Part shown: positions 8,819 through 17,567 of the stretch, one piece after another
How positions within the stretch are numbered: position 1 is the stretch's first letter
How the letters are laid out: each line of letters opens with the position of its first letter
NCBI GenBank assembly: GCA_003242895.1
Contig: QKMY01000062.1
Coordinates: 1-64,000, forward strand
Length of the DNA: 64,000 nucleotides
Source of the DNA: Candidatus Margulisiibacteriota bacterium
GTDB lineage: Bacteria > Margulisbacteria > Riflemargulisbacteria > GWF2-39-127
Direction of reading: 5' to 3'
Position numbers and translations under genes: made by a program
Notes under the pieces: generated by a model
What the model was told of the DNA's origin: nothing
The model's input: the letters and a program-made list of their open reading frames with translations, nothing else
Databases searched by the model: none

Positions 8819-9688
8819 CTATAAACCTCTAAAAAACTCAGGTTTTAACCTTGTCACGCCATCAATTGCGGCTTTGATAGCGGCGAGGAGCTTTTCTTTA
8901 TCTTGTGGGAACCGGCCTTCCAGAGGCACATAATTCGAGGCGTGATTACAACGGAAAATAGTCTGTTCCAGTTCAAGCAGTTCAACCATCCCGTAGGTCT
9001 CTTCCAGCAACTCTTTTGAGTTTAACAGTTCAAAATAGCCTTTTTTCGCCTGATCAAACAATCTGGTCCCTGGAACCAGCATAAGTGACAAGAAGTTCAA
9101 ATATCGTGGCTGCATTTTGTTGACTGCCTTTGCGGTGTCAATAACATGCTGTCGAGAATAGCGTTTCCCTCCCAAGCCAAGGAGGACAATCACTGATGAT
9201 TTGATGTGAGCTTGTGCTGCCCGGTTCACGGCTGTAATCATTTCTGCTACCGTTGATCGTTTATTACACATACTCAAGATCTCTTGATTCCCGCTCTCAA
9301 GACCAATATAGATCAGGCGCAATTTATGGTCATAGAGGGTTTGGAGTTCTTCATCTGTTCGGGAGCTGATATTGTAGCCGTTTGCGTAGCTTGAAATACG
9401 AGTAAGTTTAGGGAATGCCGCCCGCACTGCACTAAGAATCGGGAGTAATTTACTGTTATTAACGACCAATGCGTCACCATCCAGGAGAAAAACTTTTCGT
9501 ATATCAGGATCATACCCGGATTCTCGACAAATATCGTCCATTATTTCGTTCATCGGCTTGACTGTAAATGGTTTATTGCGATAGGCGCCGCAAAACGAGC
9601 ATGAATTGGCGGAACAGGACGTAGTCACTTGCAGCAAAAAACTATTAGCTTCCGCCGGTGGTCTGATTACCGGCTCGATTATCGGCAT
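8819..9688 (-). CDS. radical SAM protein of unknown function
   Basis: A 289-residue enzyme expected to cleave S-adenosylmethionine with a [4Fe-4S] cluster. The cluster motif is Cys25-x4-Cys30-x2-Cys33 (CSANSCSFC), the spacing found in a group of Elp3/oxygen-independent-coproporphyrinogen-oxidase-like proteins, rather than the usual Cx3Cx2C. LDGDAL and YIGLESGN are the later barrel strands that bind SAM. No extra cysteine-rich or B12 domain is present. It stands alone between intergenic regions, so context gives no substrate. The ribosome site before the ATG is weak (AGGTGA too far upstream). Confidence 0.85.
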   Translation of the reverse strand: MPIIEPVIRPPAEANSFLLQVTTSCSANSCSFCGAYRNKPFTVKPMNEIMDDICRESGYDPDIRKVFLLDGDALVVNNSKLLPILSAVRAAFPKLTRISSYANGYNISSRTDEELQTLYDHKLRLIYIGLESGNQEILSMCNKRSTVAEMITAVNRAAQAHIKSSVIVLLGLGGKRYSRQHVIDTAKAVNKMQPRYLNFLSLMLVPGTRLFDQAKKGYFELLNSKELLEETYGMVELLELEQTIFRCNHASNYVPLEGRFPQDKEKLLAAIKAAIDGVTRLKPEFFRGL

Positions 9689-9795
9689 GTTGTCTCATTC
9701 ACCTATGGTTAATTTTTGTAATATAAGTCTATACGTTACGTACCAAATAAGCAAGCAAGAAGGTAGTCCCTTGCATTAAAAGCATTCAATCTTAG

Positions 9796-10017
9796 TATGT
9801 AATTTTCTATACTTATAAACATCCCATCAAAGCAGTTATCGATGAAGCGCTCAAAGCTAAAGAGGAGGGAAAAGAACAAGTGATTCTCTTCTGCGCTTCA
9901 GGCCACGGACATTTTGATTTACCGGCCTACGCCGACTATCTCGCAAGGAACCTTGTTGACCATGAACATCCGGAACAGGCAATACAGAACGCACTAAACA
10001 AACTCCCAAACGTATAA
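9796..10017 (+). pseudogene. 3' remnant of a TrpB-like (tryptophan synthase beta) gene
   Basis: An open stretch without a start codon encodes about 73 residues ending in a stop. It includes [18 protein letters not shown] and then a glycine/histidine-rich [11 protein letters not shown] segment. These match the C terminus of the TrpB2 type of tryptophan synthase beta chain, where the equivalent region usually reads [10 protein letters not shown] and SGHG. The pyridoxal-phosphate lysine domain is absent: a stop lies at 9793-9795 and no upstream homologous frame is seen. This is therefore a gene fossil retaining its original terminator. Family recognition is from memory, not a search. Confidence 0.72.
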
Positions 10018-10026
10018 ACCATTAGC

Positions 10027-10060
10027 TATGAGGTGGCTACACGCCACCTCATATTTCTAT
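10027..10060 (+). terminator. rho-independent terminator
   Basis: Perfect 11-bp stem TATGAGGTGGC (10027-10037) with GCCACCTCATA (10043-10053), loop TACAC, followed by TTTCTATTT. It directly follows the trpB remnant and still insulates the next gene. Confidence 0.85.
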
Positions 10061-10125
10061 TTAAGAGAATAGCTCAAAAACTATTTACAATTCCAAAATT
10101 AATTTTTCGGGTAAAATGAAACATG

Positions 10126-10134
10126 TGTTATAAT
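10126..10134 (+). promoter_or_regulatory. extended -10 promoter
   Basis: TGT-TATAAT (hexamer at 10129-10134) about 50 bases before the phosphodiester glycosidase gene. No good -35 is seen, as is usual for extended -10 promoters. Confidence 0.5.
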
Positions 10135-10183
10135 ATATGCAATTTTTTAGCTTTCAAACCTATTTGTTTTTGGGATTTATTGT

Positions 10184-11140
10184 ATGATTTCTAAGTTCAT
10201 TAAAATTCTCGCGATTTTCATATCATCATTAACAGTCCTTCTTCTCTTTTTTGCTGCTTTTGCAATTAACAGCGATATGGATTTTTTTAGAGAGCTCAGG
10301 GAGCTCTATGTAGAGACCGCTATGACAACCTTGAACCATCAATACCTGGCAACCATGTTCATAGACAAAACCGAAATCGACAGGATCAGGCAAAAAAATA
10401 TTATAGTACCAATTGAAAAGACAGATGCCTCGAACATTAGCTTTGATTCGGAAACGAAAATGGATATAGAGCTTATAGATATCACAGAAAAAACTTACAA
10501 AGGAAAGCTCTTGATAATCCATGACCCTTCAAGGATAAAGTTGGCAGTTTCAAAAAACATTTTAAAAACCGGCGAAAAACTAAGCAATCTGATAGCTAGC
10601 GAAAACGCAATTGGAGGAATAAATGCCAGTGGATTCAGAGACCCGCAAGGGCGGGGGAAAGGCGGTCTGCCTATCGGAATTGTCATCAAGGACGGACAGG
10701 TAGTATTCAAAAGCCGGGCCTCAAGTTTTGATATTATAGGGTTCAATTATGACAACATCCTGGTATTGGGAAGATACAAAAGAGATGAGATAGCCAATCT
10801 TAATTTAAGAGACGCGGTGTCCTTTTCACCCTTCCTGATCGTGAATGGGCAAGAACAGATCAAGCCTGGCAACGGAGCTTACGGGCTACAACCCCGGACA
10901 GCCATCGGGCAAACTAAAAACGGTAGCGTACTCTTCCTCGTAATTGACGGAAGGCAAGTATCTAGCCTTGGGGCAACGCTAAGGACCGTACAGGATATTC
11001 TCCTGAAACACGGAGCTTATAATGCAGCTAATCTGGATGGCGGCTCATCGACGGTCATGTATTATGAGGGACATATGATGAATACCCCCTGCAGTAAATA
11101 TGGAGAAAGATTTTTACCAACAGCCTTCATTATTAAATAA
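10184..11140 (+). CDS. phosphodiester glycosidase (NAGPA/DUF2233 family), membrane-anchored
   Basis: The family hydrolyses N-acetylglucosamine-1-phosphodiester bonds; bacterial members act on exopolysaccharide, teichoic acid or spore peptidoglycan linkages. A single N-terminal membrane segment (about residues 5-28) suggests a periplasmic or external enzyme tethered to the inner membrane. The domain fills about 90-318 with the family blocks GGINASGF, PRTAIGQT, LFLVIDGR and the C-terminal NLDGGSSTVMYY. Length of 318 residues is typical. It stands alone with its own promoter. Its true substrate cannot be read from the sequence. Confidence 0.88.
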   Translation: MISKFIKILAIFISSLTVLLLFFAAFAINSDMDFFRELRELYVETAMTTLNHQYLATMFIDKTEIDRIRQKNIIVPIEKTDASNISFDSETKMDIELIDITEKTYKGKLLIIHDPSRIKLAVSKNILKTGEKLSNLIASENAIGGINASGFRDPQGRGKGGLPIGIVIKDGQVVFKSRASSFDIIGFNYDNILVLGRYKRDEIANLNLRDAVSFSPFLIVNGQEQIKPGNGAYGLQPRTAIGQTKNGSVLFLVIDGRQVSSLGATLRTVQDILLKHGAYNAANLDGGSSTVMYYEGHMMNTPCSKYGERFLPTAFIIK

Positions 11141-11295
11141 TACCCTTTTTTCTTAACAAGATTGATGACCCGTAAAAACAAACAAACTCCCCACAGGCAA
11201 CTTATTAATATACAGCAAAAAGTCTGAATAGGCTGCACCGGGGATCGCTTATCAGCATCGAATATTGTTCGCGAACTTGCCTCAATATAAGATAA

Positions 11296-12438
11296 TTAAA
11301 AAGAAAACTGCAAAGAAGAAAAGTAGAAACCGGAATATTGGCCGAACTCAGTAGTTCTGTCCCCGATAGACACGGTTCCTCCGGCTTGCAAATCCCAGTT
11401 AGCTGCCAGATTATTAAGAATGTTTGCATTAACAAACATACTATTATCAACCAGACTTGTCAGCAGACTAAAAGATATTCCCATTAAAGGAGTTATTTGT
11501 TTACTGATCGAGGTTCCAAGGTAATATCGTGCAAGCGGTTGCCAGAGGCCCACCGTGCTCGATCTCACCCTGGCAGGGAGCACTGGCTGGACAATACCAC
11601 CAACTACCCTCTTTCGATCAGATTCTCCTCCGCTATGGTAAATATATTCAACCAGCCCATACCAGCCTTCACCGAAAGAGCGATCGTAATTGATAATTAA
11701 ATCAACATTCGGGTCCGTCAAATATATCAGGGATTCAATCCTCATCACCCCATCATAAAGATTAATCGCACTATCCCCGCCAATAATTGCGCTGCTGGCA
11801 TTCTTGCCCACCATAAAAGCGACATCAATAGCCTTTACATTCGCCTGGTATTTCAAGGCATATCTGTTTAATTTCCAATCCCGGTCCAAAGACCCGATGA
11901 TCTGAAAAAAAGAAAATTCATTATTATAACCAAGAAAATTAATACCTTGAAATCCCGCACGCTCATTTTCGATAGACAAAGGGTTTGCCGGGTTAAAATA
12001 ATCCGTAGGACTATAAAAGGTTCCCCGTCCCAAGGCTACCCGCTGATGCCCGAGAGTAACAACATAAGGATCGTTGGCTACCATAGCAGAAAACCGATGG
12101 AACACCAGCCGGTCAAAAACAAGGCTACTGTCCACTACCGTTATAGCATTATTAACAGGAGCAGCTAACCGGGTTTTCTTAAAGGCATCGAATTCCTTTT
12201 TCCTCAGAAATGGCCCGATCACAGCTTCATTATCGACAATAACTTCAGCTGAAAGATATGGATTAATACTTTCTTTAATATCAAATCGTTGCCGATTAAG
12301 AGCAATATAATAACTTTTTGCTCTAGGGTTAGGGAACAGGGAAAAAATCGTTTTATTGTACCCTCCCAGAGCCAGAGCTTCAGAGGACAGCGGGATGAAC
12401 AGGAAAACAACCAACCAAACCAAGCAAAATACTTTCAA
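11296..12438 (-). CDS. outer-membrane beta-barrel protein of the LolCDE-like export operon
   Basis: A 380-residue exported protein not assigned to a named family. The first 22 or so residues form a Sec signal peptide ending near SSEALA. The rest is rich in alternating hydrophobic strands, with aromatic residues at strand ends, and the chain terminates in SSLQFSF, a classical outer-membrane insertion signal with a final Phe. Its start overlaps the stop of the ATPase gene by four bases (ATGA), so it is made together with the transporter. The likely role is the outer-membrane component or acceptor of the system, but this rests on context only. Confidence 0.75.
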   Translation of the reverse strand: MKVFCLVWLVVFLFIPLSSEALALGGYNKTIFSLFPNPRAKSYYIALNRQRFDIKESINPYLSAEVIVDNEAVIGPFLRKKEFDAFKKTRLAAPVNNAITVVDSSLVFDRLVFHRFSAMVANDPYVVTLGHQRVALGRGTFYSPTDYFNPANPLSIENERAGFQGINFLGYNNEFSFFQIIGSLDRDWKLNRYALKYQANVKAIDVAFMVGKNASSAIIGGDSAINLYDGVMRIESLIYLTDPNVDLIINYDRSFGEGWYGLVEYIYHSGGESDRKRVVGGIVQPVLPARVRSSTVGLWQPLARYYLGTSISKQITPLMGISFSLLTSLVDNSMFVNANILNNLAANWDLQAGGTVSIGDRTTEFGQYSGFYFSSLQFSF

Positions 12439-13121
12439 GACTTAACCTCATCTTTCACGATTATGCCATCTTTAAGCATGATTATTCTCCGGGCATAATC
12501 CATAACCATAGGATCATGCGTAGAAAAAATAAATGTAATATTTTTCTTCCGGTTCATATTCCTCATCAGTTCTAGTAATTGCCTTCCCGTCACTGAATCA
12601 AGATTAGCTGTAGGCTCATCTGCAAGAACAAGCTTCGGCTCTGAGACGATAGCTCTGGCAATAGCAACCCGTTGCTGCTGTCCGCCACTCATATCAGCAG
12701 GTCTGCGGTCACTGAAATCGCCGATACCGACTTCCTCTAATATTTGCTGTGCCCTTTGCCTTCTAACGCTTCCGCTTATTCCCTGAAGCAGCATCACATA
12801 CTCCACATTCTCAAGTGCAGTAAGCACAGGGATCAAGTTATATGACTGGAAAACAAATCCGACATGCATCAATCGAAAACGAGCTAAAAATTTCTCTTTC
12901 AACCCTGACAAGTTTATATTATCGAGAAAGACGCTTCCGCCAGTCGGGGTATCGAGTCCTCCGATAAGGTTAAGAAGTGTCGTTTTCCCTGATCCTGACG
13001 GTCCTACGAGGGCTGCGAACTCCCCTTGATGAACAGTAACGGAAACATTCTTAAGCGCTGTTGTCGGAACATGGGTCTCAGTATATATTTTGGTAAGCTC
13101 GGCAACCTCTACTAGCGCCAT
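12435..13121 (-). CDS. ABC transporter ATP-binding protein (LolD/MacB type)
   Basis: ATPase that would power the two FtsX-type permeases encoded just upstream. Walker A is GPSGSGKTT, the Q-loop lies in VFQSYNLIP, the ABC signature is MSGGQQQRVAIARA and Walker B is LVLADEPT. At 228 residues it has LolD length. I take ATG at 13121 (MALVEVAEL), which has AAGGGGA about eight bases upstream; an in-frame ATG at 13139 would put that site inside the gene. MacB/LolD ATPases drive mechanical transfer of lipoproteins or peptides across the periplasm rather than classical membrane transport. Confidence 0.93.
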   Translation of the reverse strand: MALVEVAELTKIYTETHVPTTALKNVSVTVHQGEFAALVGPSGSGKTTLLNLIGGLDTPTGGSVFLDNINLSGLKEKFLARFRLMHVGFVFQSYNLIPVLTALENVEYVMLLQGISGSVRRQRAQQILEEVGIGDFSDRRPADMSGGQQQRVAIARAIVSEPKLVLADEPTANLDSVTGRQLLELMRNMNRKKNITFIFSTHDPMVMDYARRIIMLKDGIIVKDEVKS

Positions 13122-13181
13122 ATATCTTTCCCCTTTCATAAATCAATCAACCTCTTCATTTACCTGTATATCCGTTACAAC

Positions 13182-14411
13182 TCATATAAACCGCATAGCT
13201 TCTGCCGGTTTTAAGCGAGAAGCTCTCCAAGCAGGATAAACCGCAGACAGAATACACGTCACCATTGTTACAACCACAGGAACAAAAAAGTCCAGAACAC
13301 CCAATTTCGGGTAGATTTTTACCGGCAGCCCGAACTCCTTCAGCCCACCGGAGAATACAGACAGGTCAATCCCGCTATACATAAGCACCCGTATCGTCAA
13401 ATAAGCAATGGCAATCCCGGATATAAGGCTAAAGATTCCAATAAAAGCTGCTTCCGTAATAATAAGAAAAAAAATAAACCCTTCACTTGTACCAATTGAT
13501 TTCAATATTCCATATTCTCGTATCCGTTCGTAGACTACGGCAAAAAAGATATTTAAAATCGCCATAGCTACCGCCAGAAAAATAATAATATAATAAATCC
13601 ACATAGAAGCTGCGAATATCTCCTGATAGCGAACAAGTATCGGGAACCTCTCCTTCCAATCATAGACCCTGACCAGCTCGGTTTTGGGGACTAGCTCAGC
13701 TATCTTGCGTTTCGTCGTTGAGAGTTGAGCTTCATCATGAAGAACAATAGCTACTTCGGTTATCGTACGTGTTTGCAATAATTCTTGTAACGGTTTAAGG
13801 AGAACAAAAGCGTTGCCCTGATCGAATTCAGGCATATCAGTAGAATAAATGCCGCCGATACGGTAAGCCGAACCAACAATATCGCCATTTGCTCCCTGAG
13901 CCATGAAAACAACTTTATCCCCTAGTGTAACACCTAGTTTTTCTGCTAATTTTTGACTTAACAATATTTTATTCTGATCTTTTTCCTGTAAATATTGCCC
14001 CGACTGAATATAATTCGAAACAATTGTAACCTGCTTTTCCCGGCCAGGATCAATCCCGGAAAGAACAATCCCGGCAGAGGAAACGGTGGAAGATACCAAT
14101 CCCTGCACCTGGAGTCTCATGGACACAGCTTTTACATTCCCTAACTGCCTAATTTTATTAACTACCCCATAGATGCTATCAGGCAAATGAAATTCTAATA
14201 ATTTCTGAGTAAGAAACTTGTTATGCTGAATGGATATCTGCCCCACATCGAGAAAAATCGCGTTCTCGACCATCTGCTCAATAATTCCTCTACTGAGAGA
14301 AAAAATAACAATGAGTCCCCATAATCCGATAGTTATTGTGGAAATTACAATAAGGGTTCGCACTTTCCTGCGCCAGAGATTACGCAAAGCAATTGTAAGG
14401 AGCACTATCAT
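13182..14411 (-). CDS. ABC transporter permease, FtsX/LolC-MacB family (second copy)
   Basis: Inner-membrane permease with the MacB topology: one membrane segment at residues 8-30, a large periplasmic domain of about 240 residues, then three C-terminal segments. The N-terminal IALRNLWRRKVRTLIVI and the C-terminal PAWRASRLKPAEAMRFI are family hallmarks. It pairs with the related gene immediately upstream to form a LolCE-like heterodimer. The ATG at 14411 has AGGTGA at suitable spacing, so I prefer it to the ATG at 14417, which would almost touch that site. Confidence 0.92.
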   Translation of the reverse strand: MIVLLTIALRNLWRRKVRTLIVISTITIGLWGLIVIFSLSRGIIEQMVENAIFLDVGQISIQHNKFLTQKLLEFHLPDSIYGVVNKIRQLGNVKAVSMRLQVQGLVSSTVSSAGIVLSGIDPGREKQVTIVSNYIQSGQYLQEKDQNKILLSQKLAEKLGVTLGDKVVFMAQGANGDIVGSAYRIGGIYSTDMPEFDQGNAFVLLKPLQELLQTRTITEVAIVLHDEAQLSTTKRKIAELVPKTELVRVYDWKERFPILVRYQEIFAASMWIYYIIIFLAVAMAILNIFFAVVYERIREYGILKSIGTSEGFIFFLIITEAAFIGIFSLISGIAIAYLTIRVLMYSGIDLSVFSGGLKEFGLPVKIYPKLGVLDFFVPVVVTMVTCILSAVYPAWRASRLKPAEAMRFI

Positions 14412-14502
14412 TTTCATTCACCTATCCGGGTTTACTTCCCAGTCCTGCTTTCGAAAAAAGGACAAAAGAACAAGAGTCCCCCCTGCAATGCAGCAATTAC
14501 TT

Positions 14503-15720
14503 TTAAGCAAATCTTAACGCCTTAACAATCGATAATCTACTTACCCGATACGCCGGTATAATTCCTGCTATGAGCGACACTATCAGAATGAATCCGGAAG
14601 AAAGGACAATATTAATCATGGTCAATTTGGTGGTAATATATGGACTTAGTCCATATTCTTCAAAAGCTTCTTCCAATCCGGAAATATGTATGGGAAAGAC
14701 CGAAAAATACCAGGACAGGGCTACACCCAGAACAACTCCGCCCACCATACCGAGAATGCCAAGCAATCCCGATTCGAGGATAATCATAAGCCGTATTTGA
14801 GCTGGAGAAGTACCAACAGCCCTAAGAATTCCGATCTCCCTCGTTCGCTCCAGAGTACTCATCAGGATTTCGTTCAGCAGACTTCCGGCAACAATAATTA
14901 AAAGGATAGCCAGAAAAAGATACCCTCCGGCGTTATCTATATTGATTGCCTGGATCAAACTCTTCAGGAGTTCCCGCCAGGTCATAACTTCCAGTTTATT
15001 GTTATGAATCCTGTTTATCACTTCGTTTTTTACAGTTTCAACGTTATCAGGAGAACCAAGCTTCACAACAATCTCGTGAACACCTTCAATCGCCAGAAGC
15101 TTCTGAGCTGCAACAAGGGGCATATAAACCTGAAAAGCATCCAGTTCCGGGATACCAGTCCGGTATATTCCCTTAACAATTGATTTTGCAGCGCTAACCG
15201 AGCCATAATAATCCTGAGTCAGTATTATTAATTCCCTTCCCAGAGTTAATCCCAGGTTCCTGGCCAACTGCTCGCCAATCACAACAGAATTAGTATCTCC
15301 GTCCGACAAATAGCTTCCGGAAATAATTCTGCGAGGAATTATAATAAATTCTTTATCCGGCTGAATTCCGATTATCTGCCCTCCCGTAGAGCTCCTGCCC
15401 GAAGAGAGCAATGCAAAAGCAACCGCTCGTTGAGTTATACTCCTAATTGCATCGATATACTTAATTTGATCTGTGAGCTGGCTTGGATTGTTAATGAGTT
15501 TATCCACCGCAGGATCTTCATAATGGCCAAAAGCACGTATCTGGATATGTCCGGTGCCAAGATTAATAGTAGAATCGATCATCTGCTGATGAGAAGAATC
15601 CTGGATAGCTACCATCAGTATTATCATTCCCAACCCAAAAACTATCGCGAGAATGTTGAGCAGTGACCGCCTGCGATGTCGCCATATATTTCGCCATACT
15701 AACTTCAAAAGCAGCCGCAT
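14503..15720 (-). CDS. ABC transporter permease, FtsX/LolC-MacB family (first copy)
   Basis: A 405-residue permease with the same plan as its neighbour: N-terminal VWRNIWRHRRRSLLNI leading into membrane segment 1, a periplasmic domain (about 45-270), then three segments and the closing PAYRVSRLSIVKALRFA. The two permeases are clearly diverged, implying an obligate heterodimer like LolC-LolE. It lies between the LolA-like gene and the second permease on the same strand, in the same operon. Confidence 0.92.
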   Translation of the reverse strand: MRLLLKLVWRNIWRHRRRSLLNILAIVFGLGMIILMVAIQDSSHQQMIDSTINLGTGHIQIRAFGHYEDPAVDKLINNPSQLTDQIKYIDAIRSITQRAVAFALLSSGRSSTGGQIIGIQPDKEFIIIPRRIISGSYLSDGDTNSVVIGEQLARNLGLTLGRELIILTQDYYGSVSAAKSIVKGIYRTGIPELDAFQVYMPLVAAQKLLAIEGVHEIVVKLGSPDNVETVKNEVINRIHNNKLEVMTWRELLKSLIQAINIDNAGGYLFLAILLIIVAGSLLNEILMSTLERTREIGILRAVGTSPAQIRLMIILESGLLGILGMVGGVVLGVALSWYFSVFPIHISGLEEAFEEYGLSPYITTKLTMINIVLSSGFILIVSLIAGIIPAYRVSRLSIVKALRFA

Positions 15721-15786
15721 ATAAGAAACCTCTGTTTTCTCATCGCTAATTGTTGCTAACCAATAAGGACCGATAATGCTATCTCT

Positions 15787-16524
15787 TTATTTGAGGGATT
15801 TAAGCGAAAACAATTCCGGGGGAAGAGGTATATCAACCTCAATTTTTGAAATCTCCATAATAGTCATTTCATTTTTACCCGTAGCCTTCATCGTCCATTT
15901 TCTTGGAAAATACCGGGAATCAATCTTCTTAATATTTTCGAAAACAAGCGTATTAACCAATGAACCCCGTTCATCGTAGAATTCCTCTTGTAATGGGACA
16001 AAAGTATCTTTCGCTATCCACGCTATTATTTTGCTCCAGACGACAGGAGCATTTGGTTTTGGGATAAGTTGTATTCGATATGAGTCGTATCCGGCAATTT
16101 TTTCTTCCCCCAGGAGCTCCTGTGAATAGTCACGTTCCAAATTACTTTCCCTTACCAGATCATCGTTGGTAAAATTACTTCCCATCCACGATTGCATCAT
16201 CATCGAGGGAGGTATCCTGATAGTTCTCTCTATACTCGGAAGATAGTTCCAGAGTTCTTTGTTAATCCGGAGATAGACTATTCCTTTATCTTTGGGAGGA
16301 GCCAGTATTTTTATCAGCGATCGGGTTGTCCCCTGATTCCAGTATTCCATACTGATGGTCCTGGTCCATTCAGGTTTTCTGATAGTCATCGTCATCACCG
16401 CATGGCTGCTCTTCCCGCGCCAGTTAGCTTCAACTTTGCCCATTATTTCTTTTGCGCTAAGTGCGAAAGCTTGATGACCAAATAATGTCAAAGAAGCCAG
16501 CAAAACAAACAATGTTTTTTGCAC
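15787..16524 (-). CDS. LolA-like outer-membrane lipoprotein-sorting protein
   Basis: A 245-residue periplasmic protein with a signal peptide of about 21 residues ending in AFA. The mature part matches the LolA-like family (PF17131 type): an unclosed beta-barrel with repeated strand pairs, including MTMTIRKPEWTRTISMEYWN and the LWNYLPSIERTIRIPPSMMMQSWMGSNFTNDDL region. Members are typically encoded beside FtsX-like permeases. It is the first gene of this operon, so the order is carrier, two permeases, ATPase, barrel. The cargo could be a lipoprotein or a lipid. Confidence 0.85.
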   Translation of the reverse strand: MQKTLFVLLASLTLFGHQAFALSAKEIMGKVEANWRGKSSHAVMTMTIRKPEWTRTISMEYWNQGTTRSLIKILAPPKDKGIVYLRINKELWNYLPSIERTIRIPPSMMMQSWMGSNFTNDDLVRESNLERDYSQELLGEEKIAGYDSYRIQLIPKPNAPVVWSKIIAWIAKDTFVPLQEEFYDERGSLVNTLVFENIKKIDSRYFPRKWTMKATGKNEMTIMEISKIEVDIPLPPELFSLKSLK

Positions 16525-16584
16525 ATAACACCTTCCTTATATTTACCCGCATTCTTCCCTATTTTCCGATAATAATCAAGGGAC

Positions 16585-16613
16585 AAAAAAAGAGGATTGA
16601 AAATTCAATCCTC
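16585..16613 (-). terminator. rho-independent terminator of the sigma/anti-sigma/Spy operon
   Basis: On the minus strand, GAGGATTGA and TCAATCCTC form a 9-bp stem around a four-base loop, followed at once by seven T residues (16591-16585). It sits about 30 bases after the Spy-like gene. Confidence 0.9.
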
Positions 16614-16645
16614 CTTCCTGGCATATAATCTAATATCTACTATTC

Positions 16646-17155
16646 CTATTTCCTATGTAGCATCTTTCGATCCTTCTTATTTCCTTCCCGGAACTGCTTA
16701 TCATAAACATTTCCACCAAGAAAATTCGAAAAAATCCTCAAATCGCGAAGTTTCTCGCGTTGTTCCGTGTTAAGCACTGTTAGGACTTCGAATAATTTAT
16801 CAACTCTCAATTCTTTCATCTGGATTTCGTTCTTTCCAGTTTCTCTTACAATCTCTTTAATTCTGGCTGCATTTGTATTTTTGTCCAGAAAAGCTTCTCG
16901 CATATTTATACGCTGTTCCTTTATCTTCATCTGTAGAGGGAGAGTCTCTTTCTCATACTTAATGCTAATCTTATCAATCTCAGCTAACTGATCTTTGGTA
17001 AGTTTTAATTCCGATGTCAAATGCTTGAACGGTCGATAATTCTGTTCGTCACCTGCTCTTTTTTTTCCTTGGCCTCCATCGTTCATTCCCCAAAAACTAT
17101 ATGACGCCGTCTGAAAAGCTACCAACACGAATATAACCACTAACATTTTTTTCAT
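16646..17155 (-). CDS. Spy/CpxP-like periplasmic protein
   Basis: A 169-residue exported protein; the signal peptide is about residues 1-20. The mature part is helical and charged and carries two LTxxQ-like motifs typical of Spy/CpxP proteins: LKLTKDQLAEI near residue 52 and LNTEQREKL near 128. Family members are ATP-independent periplasmic chaperones or stress and metal sensors. It is the last gene after an ECF sigma and its probable anti-sigma, so it is likely a target or modulator of that envelope-stress response. The basic tail (GNKKDRKMLHRK) is unusual. Confidence 0.82.
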   Translation of the reverse strand: MKKMLVVIFVLVAFQTASYSFWGMNDGGQGKKRAGDEQNYRPFKHLTSELKLTKDQLAEIDKISIKYEKETLPLQMKIKEQRINMREAFLDKNTNAARIKEIVRETGKNEIQMKELRVDKLFEVLTVLNTEQREKLRDLRIFSNFLGGNVYDKQFREGNKKDRKMLHRK

Positions 17156-17228
17156 TTCTTATCCTCCTGATTATTTACATCCCAACCTTAGCGCGCTTTA
17201 CCGGTCTCAATTAATTAAACAGCCAAAA

Positions 17229-17567
17229 TTACTCAATAGTTCCATCCAGAAAACTGGAATAAAAGTCCTGCTGCTCAGTTTGATTTTCATCATTATCAAT
17301 TACAGCCACAGAAGCCATAAAAGTATCAATCTTTGAGGAATTACCCGTATAGTCAGTTTTGTTAGTCGCTCCACTATAGAAAAACACTCCGAAAGCAAGA
17401 AACAGCATGGACATCGATGCCAGCAAAGGTTTTTGAAAAAAAAATGCTAATGGACGCTTCTGCTGTTCAACACGCTCCATAATCGACTCATATTGCTGCA
17501 CATAGTCGACAGGATAGTGAGTTTCTTTCATTTTAAGAAGCGCCTTATCAATATTAATCTCGTCCAT
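17229..17567 (-). CDS. probable anti-sigma factor (single membrane segment)
   Basis: A 112-residue protein with a cytoplasmic helical segment (about 1-42), one membrane helix (about 44-65, LLASMSMLFLAFGVFFYSG) and a short acidic periplasmic tail. Its 5' end overlaps the ECF sigma gene by 14 bases, the usual arrangement for a membrane anti-sigma factor. No zinc-binding HxxxCxxC motif is present, so it is not a ZAS-type anti-sigma. Function is inferred from topology and position, not from recognisable homology. Confidence 0.65.
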   Translation of the reverse strand: MDEINIDKALLKMKETHYPVDYVQQYESIMERVEQQKRPLAFFFQKPLLASMSMLFLAFGVFFYSGATNKTDYTGNSSKIDTFMASVAVIDNDENQTEQQDFYSSFLDGTIE

